Shown one piece after another: positions 35,646 to 42,391 of a stretch of DNA of 64,000 bases. Location of the stretch: contig NZ_JANBWE010000001.1 in assembly GCF_024259515.1 (NCBI RefSeq), positions 372,001 to 436,000 on the forward strand, written 5' to 3'. How positions within the stretch are numbered: position 1 is the stretch's first letter; each line of letters starts with the position of its first letter. The translations under genes and the position numbers were made by a program. A model generated the notes under the pieces. That model was given only the letters and a program-made list of their open reading frames with translations, made no database searches and was not told the origin of the DNA. Source of the stretch: Salirhabdus salicampi (lineage in GTDB: Bacteria; Bacillota; Bacilli; Bacillales; Alkalibacillaceae).

Positions 35646-36992
35646 TTGGCTGTTAAAGATACGAAAGATCTATTAAAAGCTGATGCTGAAAATATTTGGC
35701 ATTCGATGCGCAAGTATGAACCAAGTAAAACGATGGTCGTTACAAATGCTGATGGTGCATGGATTACTGATAGTGAAGGAAATCGTTATTTAGATGGTAT
35801 GGCAGGACTGTGGTGTGTAAATGCAGGTTATGGTCGCACGGAATTAGCTGAAGCCTCCTATCAGCAATTAAAACGGATGCCATTCTATCCGTTAACTCAC
35901 AGCCATTTGCCTGCTATTGAATTAGGGGAAAAGCTAAATGAATGGCTTGGTGATGATTACATCTTTTATTTTTCAAACAGTGGGTCGGAAGCAAACGAAA
36001 CCGCATTCAAAATTGCTCGTCAATATCACCGCCAGACGGGAAATCCAGATCGCTATAAATTCATCTCTCGTTACCGTGCATACCATGGCAATTCGATGGG
36101 AGCACTTGCTGCAACAGGGCAAGCACAAAGAAAATATAAGTATGAACCATTAGGTCAAGGCTTTTTACATGTAGCACCTCCTGATTGTTACCGGAGCGAC
36201 TTTGATCATACAAATGGTCTATGTTGTACGCAAAGCGCAAAAGAAATCGATCGGGTTATGAGATGGGAACTAGACGAAACAATTGCCGGTGTTATCATGG
36301 AACCAATCATTACTGGTGGTGGCGTGCTCGTTCCACATGATAACTATTTAAAAGAAGTAAGGAAAATATGTGATGAACATGGCGCACTTCTGATTATTGA
36401 TGAGGTAATTAATGGGTTTGGAAGAACGGGTAAGCCTTTTGGCTTTATGCATTACGACATTAAACCGGATATTATTACAATGGCAAAAGGGATTACAAGT
36501 GCATATCTTCCGTTATCAGTCACCGCTGTAAGAAGAGATTTATTTGATGCGTTTAAAGGGACAGAAGAATATGATCATTTCCGTCACGTGAATACCTTTG
36601 GAGGCAGTCCTGCTTCCTGTGCTGTAGCTCTTAAAAACCTGGAAATCCTTGAAGAAGAAAAACTCGTAGAACGGTCAGCTATATTAGGAGAAAGATTGCG
36701 ACAGGAAACACTAGAGTTATATGACCATCCAAATGTAGGGGATGTACGTTGCAAGGGGCTGTTGCTAGGAATTGAACTCGTAGAGGATAAGAAGAGTAAA
36801 AAGCCAGCAAGTACAGATAAAGTTAACAAAGTAATTGGTGCTTGCAAAGAACGTGGCCTTATTATCGGTAAAAATGGTGATACGGTCGATGGCTACAATA
36901 ATATTTTAACGCTAAGCCCACCACTCAACTTAACGGATGAAGACTTTGAATTTCTTGTTCATACTTTAAAAGAAGCCATTTGGCAGATATGA
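35646..36992 (+). CDS. Class III omega-aminotransferase (beta-alanine/pyruvate type)
   Basis: The 448-residue PLP enzyme of the class III aminotransferases shows FYFSNSGSEANETAFKIARQYH, AYHGNSMGALAATG and the Asp-containing LLIIDEVINGFGRTGKPFG. The PLP-binding Lys is in TMAKGITSAYLPLS. The range of substrates includes beta-alanine, taurine and 3-aminoisobutyrate. The adjacent semialdehyde dehydrogenase argues for beta-alanine or 3-aminoisobutyrate, with pyruvate as acceptor. Start TTG at 35646 follows GAAAGGGGTG. Confidence 0.9.
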   Translation: MAVKDTKDLLKADAENIWHSMRKYEPSKTMVVTNADGAWITDSEGNRYLDGMAGLWCVNAGYGRTELAEASYQQLKRMPFYPLTHSHLPAIELGEKLNEWLGDDYIFYFSNSGSEANETAFKIARQYHRQTGNPDRYKFISRYRAYHGNSMGALAATGQAQRKYKYEPLGQGFLHVAPPDCYRSDFDHTNGLCCTQSAKEIDRVMRWELDETIAGVIMEPIITGGGVLVPHDNYLKEVRKICDEHGALLIIDEVINGFGRTGKPFGFMHYDIKPDIITMAKGITSAYLPLSVTAVRRDLFDAFKGTEEYDHFRHVNTFGGSPASCAVALKNLEILEEEKLVERSAILGERLRQETLELYDHPNVGDVRCKGLLLGIELVEDKKSKKPASTDKVNKVIGACKERGLIIGKNGDTVDGYNNILTLSPPLNLTDEDFEFLVHTLKEAIWQI

Positions 36993-36999
36993 TGACCGA

Positions 37000-37038
37000 A
37001 AAGGTACCGGACTCAAGCTGGAGCCGGTACCACTTTTT
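37000..37038 (+). terminator. Intrinsic terminator after the aminotransferase gene
   Basis: GGTACCGG and CCGGTACC pair perfectly across a 13-nt loop, followed two bases later by five T. Confidence 0.85.
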
Positions 37039-37094
37039 ACTGTAATTGTTTCGTAGTTCTGAAAGAGTCGAATTTAAGATGGGAGGCTAACTTT

Positions 37095-38216
37095 ATGAGA
37101 ATTGGGGTACCTCGTGAGATAAAGAATAATGAAAATCGGGTTGCGATATCACCATCGGGTGTCAATACGTTAACAAAAGCAGGCCATGAGCTTTTAATTG
37201 AAACAGGTGCTGGTCTAGGATCAGGCTTTACGGACTCGGAATACAAATTAGCAGGCGCACAAATTACTGCAAATGCAGTAGAAACATGGGAAGCAGATAT
37301 GGTTATGAAAGTGAAAGAGCCACTGCAAGAAGAATATCATTATTTCCGTGAAGGACTTATTTTATTTACTTATTTACATTTAGCAGCTGAACCTGCATTA
37401 ACAAAAGCGCTAATTGAGAAAAAGGTTACGAGTATTGCGTATGAAACGATTCAGCAACAAAATGGGACACTTCCACTACTAACACCAATGAGTGAAGTTG
37501 CCGGAAGAATGGCTACCCAAATTGGGGCTCAATTTCTCGAACGGCCAAAAGGTGGCAAGGGGATTTTGTTAGGCGGTATTCCCGGAGTTAAACGAGGAAA
37601 AGTTTCCATCATTGGTGGTGGTGTAGTTGGAACAAATGCTGCCAAAATTGCAATTGGCTTAGGAGCGGAGGTAACCATTCTCGATTTAAATCCTGGACGA
37701 CTGCGTGAACTTGACGATCTATTTGGCGGTCAAGTGAACACAGTCATGTCAAATCACCATAACATAGGTGAGGCAATTGCTGAGTCCGATTTAGTTATTG
37801 GAGCAGTGCTCATTCCAGGAGCAAAAGCCCCAAAGCTTGTAAAGGAGTATATGGTTAAGGATATGAATCCAGGGTCCGTTATTGTGGACGTTGCAATTGA
37901 TCAAGGTGGAATTTTTGAAACGGTCGATCATATTACGACTCATGATAACCCTACTTATGAAAAACATGGTGTTGTACATTATGCTGTTGCTAATATGCCA
38001 GGGGCAGTCCCTCGCACATCAACTATTGGCTTAACGAATGTAAGTGTACCTTATGCACTTAAGATTGCCAACGGTTATAAAAAAGCAATTACCGATGATC
38101 AAGCGTTATTGAAGGGGCTTAATACTATCGATGGGTATGTAACTTATAAAGCAGTAGCCAATGCCCATGGGATAGATTATAAGCAAGTGGACGCATTATC
38201 GTTGGAATATGCCTGA
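37095..38216 (+). CDS. ald: Alanine dehydrogenase
   Basis: This 373-residue enzyme interconverts L-alanine with pyruvate, NH3 and NADH. It has the family start [23 protein letters not shown] with the catalytic Lys in KVKEPL (about 74). The His is in FTYLHLA (about 96), and the Rossmann motif is [23 protein letters not shown] (about 169-191). Its place after the aminotransferase lets it recycle the alanine formed there back to pyruvate, closing the amino-group loop. It has its own AGGAGG-like box (GGGAGGC) and is enclosed by terminators, so it may have its own promoter. Confidence 0.96.
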   Translation: MRIGVPREIKNNENRVAISPSGVNTLTKAGHELLIETGAGLGSGFTDSEYKLAGAQITANAVETWEADMVMKVKEPLQEEYHYFREGLILFTYLHLAAEPALTKALIEKKVTSIAYETIQQQNGTLPLLTPMSEVAGRMATQIGAQFLERPKGGKGILLGGIPGVKRGKVSIIGGGVVGTNAAKIAIGLGAEVTILDLNPGRLRELDDLFGGQVNTVMSNHHNIGEAIAESDLVIGAVLIPGAKAPKLVKEYMVKDMNPGSVIVDVAIDQGGIFETVDHITTHDNPTYEKHGVVHYAVANMPGAVPRTSTIGLTNVSVPYALKIANGYKKAITDDQALLKGLNTIDGYVTYKAVANAHGIDYKQVDALSLEYA

Positions 38217-38265
38217 ATATAATGTAATTCTATATGAAGAAAGAAAATCACGTTTATCATTTTTT

Positions 38266-38302
38266 AAAAAAAGTCGACCTTTTAAAAAAGGTCGACTTTT
38301 TT
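38266..38302. terminator. Bidirectional terminator between ald and moaA
   Basis: A perfect palindromic hairpin centred on AAGTCGACCTTTT/AAAAGGTCGACTT, with an A run to the left and a T run to the right, serves both convergent genes. Confidence 0.93.
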
Positions 38303-38305
38303 ACG

Positions 38306-39319
38306 TTATCCGCCAATGTGGGACATCTCAACTTTCTTTCTATTGACTGATTTGCTTCCTCGTTCTTCAGAGTAGCGGTCACGACGTCCTCGCCAAATCC
38401 CTACTACTTCATCAGCTAATTGAGTGTCGTTTCGATCAGAGCGAACTAACGATCTTAGATCATGCCCATTTGACGCAAATAGGCAGGTAAATAGTTTTCC
38501 TTCAGCAGAAACACGTGCACGATTACATGTGGAGCAAAACGCATCTGAAACAGAAGAAATGACACCAATCTCTTCTTTAGTTCCGATATAACGGTATCTC
38601 GTTGCGACTTCTCCTGTATAGTTTGGTTCAATTGGCTCAATCGGCATAACTTTATGGATATCTTCTAAAATTTGCTTTTTCGTATATACTTCATCGTATT
38701 TCCAATTGTTAGAGTTTCCTACATCCATATACTCAATAAAACGTAAGATATGTCCTTTTTCCCGGAAGAATTTCGCCATAGGAATCACTTCATGGTCGTT
38801 CATACCTTTTTTTACTACCATATTAATTTTTACTCCTAGTCCAGCATTAGAAGCAGCATCAATGCCATCCAATACTTTTTGAACAGTAACACCACGGCCA
38901 TTAATTTTGCCAAAGACCTCGTCGTTCAAGGAATCAAGGCTAACTGATACGCGGTCGAGTCCAGCTTCTTTTAGGTCTTTAGCGTATTTTGGTAAGAGAG
39001 AAGCATTTGTCGTCATCGCAATATCTTCTAAGCCATCAATATTACGTAATTTTTGTATTAATATAGGTAAATCTCGACGCATTAACGGCTCGCCACCAGT
39101 AATGCGTATTTTTTGTACACCAAGATCTTTTACGAAAATGTTAGCAAGACGCTCAATTTCATCGAAGGAAAGCAATTGTTCCTTCGGAAGAAACTGGTAA
39201 TCAGGTCCGAAGATCTCGGCAGGCATACAATAAGTACACCTAAAATTACATTTGTCCGTAACTGAAATCCGCAAATCTCTTAAAGGACGCTTCAAAGCGT
39301 CATATACAGACTGATTCAT
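38306..39319 (-). CDS. moaA: GTP 3',8-cyclase MoaA
   Basis: This 337-residue radical SAM enzyme makes 3',8-cyclo-GTP, the first step of molybdenum cofactor synthesis. The SAM cluster motif CNFRCTYC is at about 23-30. The second [4Fe-4S] cluster is bound by Cys residues in [22 protein letters not shown] (about 258-279), and the C-terminal GG that activates the reaction is present (SHIGG). GAAAGGGGG stands ahead of the ATG. It lies downstream of fdhD on the same strand, 56 nt apart, so the pair is probably an operon. Confidence 0.96.
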   Translation of the reverse strand: MNQSVYDALKRPLRDLRISVTDKCNFRCTYCMPAEIFGPDYQFLPKEQLLSFDEIERLANIFVKDLGVQKIRITGGEPLMRRDLPILIQKLRNIDGLEDIAMTTNASLLPKYAKDLKEAGLDRVSVSLDSLNDEVFGKINGRGVTVQKVLDGIDAASNAGLGVKINMVVKKGMNDHEVIPMAKFFREKGHILRFIEYMDVGNSNNWKYDEVYTKKQILEDIHKVMPIEPIEPNYTGEVATRYRYIGTKEEIGVISSVSDAFCSTCNRARVSAEGKLFTCLFASNGHDLRSLVRSDRNDTQLADEVVGIWRGRRDRYSEERGSKSVNRKKVEMSHIGG

Positions 39320-39374
39320 GTTGTTCTCCCCCTTTCAATTTTGAATGATATTTGTTTTCTATTAAACATACAAA

Positions 39375-40166
39375 TTACTTCGTATTCTTTATTCTCTCAG
39401 GATGTGAATAGATATTAAAGGATTGCCCCCGAATAAAACCTACTGTCGTGATGTTTAATTCATCTGCCAGTTGGATAGCTAAATCTGTTGGAGCTGATTT
39501 CGACAGAACAATTCCGACACCAATTTTTGATGCTTTTAGGAGAACTTCGGAAGAGATCCTACCACTAAAAACAATGATTTTATCCCGTACGGGTATTTTG
39601 TTTAAAATACTATGTCCATATAATTTATCTAATGCATTATGTCTGCCAATGTCTGTTCGATCAACAATGATTTCAGATGGATTACATAAGGCAGCATTGT
39701 GAACACCGCCAGTATTTTTAAAAACTACACTGTTTTCTTGCATCATGTTCATAAGGTTTATGCACTGTTCAGCTTCTAATGTTGTTTTCGCCATTGAAGT
39801 TTTCGCTGTTCGTACATCACTTTGCAAATAAAACTGTCTACTTTTACCACAACAAGAACCAATGAAGCGCTTTGAATGTTGCTGGTTTATGTTAACATTA
39901 GATTTTAGTGTAACGTAGGCAAACCCTGCACTTACATCGATGTTCAGGTCTGTGATTTCGTCTTTGAAAAAGATAACACCTTCAGAGGCCAGGAATCCAA
40001 TAATCAGTTCTTCCAGATGAGTCGGGGTGCAAACCATTGTTGCAAATTCTTCACCATTAATGTGTATCGTAATTGGGAATTCAGTAACAATTTCATCCTC
40101 TACATTATGGAAATTCCTATTATGATATTTCACTATAGATTTTTTATTACTCATATTTTGTACCAT
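39375..40166 (-). CDS. fdhD: Formate dehydrogenase accessory sulfurtransferase FdhD
   Basis: This 263-residue protein moves sulfur from a desulfurase to the Mo-bis-MGD cofactor of formate dehydrogenases. The active cysteine pair is in FIGSCCGKSRQF (about 107), the conserved TGGVHNAALC is at about 154 and DRTDIGRHNALDKLYG at about 171. These cover the family. The presence of FdhD points to the FdhF/YdeP-type enzyme at 42392 as client. The start is the ATG at 40166 (weak GTGGGTGTG box); the fourth codon later (Met5) is an alternative. A long leader with a terminator precedes it. Confidence 0.93.
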   Translation of the reverse strand: MVQNMSNKKSIVKYHNRNFHNVEDEIVTEFPITIHINGEEFATMVCTPTHLEELIIGFLASEGVIFFKDEITDLNIDVSAGFAYVTLKSNVNINQQHSKRFIGSCCGKSRQFYLQSDVRTAKTSMAKTTLEAEQCINLMNMMQENSVVFKNTGGVHNAALCNPSEIIVDRTDIGRHNALDKLYGHSILNKIPVRDKIIVFSGRISSEVLLKASKIGVGIVLSKSAPTDLAIQLADELNITTVGFIRGQSFNIYSHPERIKNTK

Positions 40167-40272
40167 AGTATCACACCCACTTTTAAATATTAAAAGATAT
40201 TAATCTAATCAATTACACATATAACCATAATATCATTCATAACACAAGTGTCACACTTTCCCAATAGCCCCT

Positions 40273-40350
40273 CAAAAAAAACAATATTTTGTCGAAAAAG
40301 TTGTTGAAAGGTTAAACGTTTTCGTGCTATTATTTTGAAGGATTCACAAA
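40273..40350 (-). promoter_or_regulatory. Leader of fdhD: GAATCCT-loop hairpin and terminator
   Basis: Read on the reverse strand, TTTG and CAAA (40347-40350 and 40334-40337) can pair around a loop holding GAATCCT. About 30 nt later AACAA...TTGTT (40305-40280) with an inner TTTT/AAAA pairing is followed by a T run. The hairpin itself is weak (4 bp and a T-T mismatch). The pattern copies the two plus-strand leaders nearby. Confidence 0.4.
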
Positions 40351-40364
40351 GATGTAACAATTTG

Positions 40365-40533
40365 ATACGAGATAGCGATCCTGTCATCGGTCAAATTTCT
40401 TACTAATTTTTATAAACGAGATTTTAACTGTTGGGCCGATAGTAGCGAATCCTGCTGTTTACTAACCGTTAATCTTCCAGAATTTAAATGAATGCAATAT
40501 TTGCGTTCATATTTGGAGGGTTAACGGTTTTTT
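40365..40533 (+). promoter_or_regulatory. Leader of the OFA transporter: two ATCCT-loop hairpins plus terminator
   Basis: The first hairpin, GATAGC-GATCCT-GTCATC (40371-40388), has one mismatch. The second, AGTAGC-GAATCCT-GCTGTT (40441-40459), has six pairs with two G-U. The third element is a long rod: AACCGTTAA (40464-40472) pairs with TTAACGGTT (40521-40529), with inner ATGAA/TTCAT and GCAA/TTGC pairs, and ends in a T run at 40533. It lies 34 nt before the likely start codon. The arrangement is that of a transcription attenuator whose first elements could be a protein- or ligand-binding site. Confidence 0.65.
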
Positions 40534-40567
40534 GATGGAAAAAGACAAAAAAGGGATGTGTAACAGA

Positions 40568-41839
40568 ATGCAAAAAGTGAAAAACAGATGGCTCATTGCC
40601 GCATCAGCTGTTGGAATTCATATTTCAATAGGATCAGTCTATGCGTGGAGTAATTTTACAACACCATTGATGGAAGAGTTTGGATGGAGTTCACAGCAAG
40701 TGCAATTAACATTTAGTTTGGCGATTTTATTTTTAGGATTATCTGCTGCGTTCCTAGGTCATTTTGTAGAAAAATATGGTCCTAGAAAAGCTGGATTATT
40801 AGCAGCTTCATTCTTTGGAGTAGGTATCTTCGGATCTGGTCTTGCAGTCAATATGTCTTCATTACCACTATTATACATTTTTTATGGAGTTCTTGGCGGA
40901 ATTGGTTTAGGTGTAGGATACATAGCGCCAGTATCTACGTTAGTAAAATGGTTCCCAGACCGTCGTGGTTTAGCAACTGGATTAGCGATTATGGGATTTG
41001 GTTTTGCTGCTGCAATTAGTAGTCCTATCATGGATTCGTTAATTTCTTCTGTAGGTACTGCGAATACATTTTTCATTTTAGGTGTTTCATATTTTGTCAT
41101 AATGACGGCTTCTTCACTTTATCTTGAAAAACCACCTGCTGATTGGGCTCCTGCAGGCTTCAAAGAAAAAGTCGCTTCTGGTCAGAAGAAGATTAAGGAA
41201 GATTTAGCGCAATTAACAGCAAATGAATCGATTAAAACGAAACGCTTCTACTTCTTATGGCTTATGCTCTTTATTAACGTAACATGTGGAATTGCCATTA
41301 TTTCTGCAATGAAGCCATTAGCAGTTGAAAGTATTGGAATTACTACAACAGAAGCAGCTGCTTTAGTTGGTGCATTAGGAATTGCTAACGGACTAGGTCG
41401 GATTATATGGGCAAGTGCTTCTGATTACCTAGGTCGTGCGAATACGTACATGATTTTCTTCCTTATTCAAATACCAATCTTCTTCTTGTTACCAAGTGTA
41501 ACAAGTCAAGTAATGTTTAGTATCTTTTCTGTACTAGTATATGCTTGTTACGGTGGTGGATTCGCATCAATTCCAGCATTTATCGGTGACGTATTTGGTA
41601 CTAAACAGCTCGGTGCCATTCACGGTTACATTTTAACAGCATGGGCTGCTGCTGGCTTAGCTGGTCCAATGTTTGCCGCTTGGATGAAAGATACAACAGG
41701 TAGTTATCAAGCAAGTCTGACATTCTTTGCAGGATTGTTTGTCGTTGCTTTAATTATCTCAATTTTAACGAAGAAAGATATTGCAAAACTTCGCGCCCAA
41801 AAAGAAGCACAGAACCAAACGAATACGTTAGCAAGCTAA
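40568..41839 (+). CDS. OFA-family MFS transporter (oxalate/formate antiporter type)
   Basis: This 423-residue MFS carrier opens with NRWLIAASAVGIHISIGSVYAWSNFTTPLMEEFGWSS, the typical start of the OFA family (OxlT, YhjX). The family motif GFASIPAFIGDVFGTKQLGAIHGYILTAWAAAGLAGP is at about 330-365. Twelve helices are visible. OFA members carry oxalate/formate, lactate or pyruvate. Upstream starts at 40532-40556 lie in or beside the leader terminator. The ATG at 40568 behind AAAAAGGGATG gives the usual family N-terminus and is preferred. The Mo-enzyme and FdhD context suggests a one- or two-carbon acid such as formate or oxalate. Confidence 0.85.
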   Translation: MQKVKNRWLIAASAVGIHISIGSVYAWSNFTTPLMEEFGWSSQQVQLTFSLAILFLGLSAAFLGHFVEKYGPRKAGLLAASFFGVGIFGSGLAVNMSSLPLLYIFYGVLGGIGLGVGYIAPVSTLVKWFPDRRGLATGLAIMGFGFAAAISSPIMDSLISSVGTANTFFILGVSYFVIMTASSLYLEKPPADWAPAGFKEKVASGQKKIKEDLAQLTANESIKTKRFYFLWLMLFINVTCGIAIISAMKPLAVESIGITTTEAAALVGALGIANGLGRIIWASASDYLGRANTYMIFFLIQIPIFFLLPSVTSQVMFSIFSVLVYACYGGGFASIPAFIGDVFGTKQLGAIHGYILTAWAAAGLAGPMFAAWMKDTTGSYQASLTFFAGLFVVALIISILTKKDIAKLRAQKEAQNQTNTLAS

Positions 41840-41914
41840 AAACTTTTCTCAAATTCAAAAGAATATGGTAAAATACAACCTGTATCAAAGTATGACTAGG
41901 CAGGAGAGAGAACG

Positions 41915-42274
41915 ATGAATAAGTACGAAGCAGAGTTTAGCAATCTTGTACGCTCCTTCAGGAAAAAGCATATGGGAAAAGGTCCTAGCAAAATCACAAC
42001 AACCTTTTGTAAAAATTGGGCTATTTGTGAAATGGAGGGGAATCTTTCACCGGTTGAGAGGTTTATCGCTAGTGCTGAGGAAGGTAAGCAAGTCTTAAGG
42101 GCTGCACGAACCGAAATGGTGAAAGATATGTATCAAAAACATCCTCCTGAAGAAATGGAAGAATTTTTAGGTAGCAAGTTTGTAGATCTGTTTGTCGACA
42201 TTGATATTGATCGTGACTTTGGGATGTCCATATTCGTTTTTGATGACAACATAGAAGAAAAATTTAATAAATAA
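41915..42274 (+). CDS. DUF2294 family protein (YrhF/YbcI-like)
   Basis: The 119-residue soluble protein belongs to the Na+-translocating-like DUF2294 family. It has a conserved NLVRSFRKKHMGKGPSKITTTFCKNWAICEMEGNLSPVERFIA opening (Cys32 and Cys38) and the final VDIDIDRDFGMSIFVFD. No catalytic residues are known. In B. subtilis a member (yrhF) lies in an operon with formate dehydrogenase and a formate channel (yrhE, yrhG). Here it sits between an OFA transporter and a molybdoenzyme, so formate-related sensing or regulation is plausible but unproven. GGCAGGAGAG precedes the ATG. A TAAAAT -10-like box at about 41867 may start a separate transcript. Confidence 0.85.
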   Translation: MNKYEAEFSNLVRSFRKKHMGKGPSKITTTFCKNWAICEMEGNLSPVERFIASAEEGKQVLRAARTEMVKDMYQKHPPEEMEEFLGSKFVDLFVDIDIDRDFGMSIFVFDDNIEEKFNK

Positions 42275-42288
42275 ATAGGTTTGGAACT

Positions 42289-42358
42289 TGGTAGCGATCC
42301 TGCTAAAGACTCAACCACCGTTGATAATTTCTAAGGAAACTTATTGCGGTGGTTTTTT
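42289..42358 (+). promoter_or_regulatory. Leader of the molybdoenzyme gene: GATCCT-loop hairpin plus terminator
   Basis: TAGC-GATCCT-GCTA (42292-42305) is a perfect 4-bp hairpin with the loop GATCCT. Seven nt later AACCACCG (42313-42320) pairs with CGGTGGTT (42347-42354), followed by T residues to 42358. The terminator lies between the DUF2294 gene and the enzyme gene (start 42392), so read-through must be controlled for the enzyme to be made from the upstream transcript. Confidence 0.7.
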
Positions 42359-42391
42359 ATTGGAAAATTTTATTATTAAGGAGTGAACAAA

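Noticed and set aside
40205-40387. 60-codon reverse frame in the fdhD upstream region
   Set aside because: It lies in the leader with a terminator and hairpins, lacks a ribosome binding site and has no family features.
40365-42358. ANTAR-type antiterminator targets
   Set aside because: The loops read GATCCT/GAATCCT and do not have A at loop position 1 with G at position 4, and no ANTAR-domain protein is encoded nearby.
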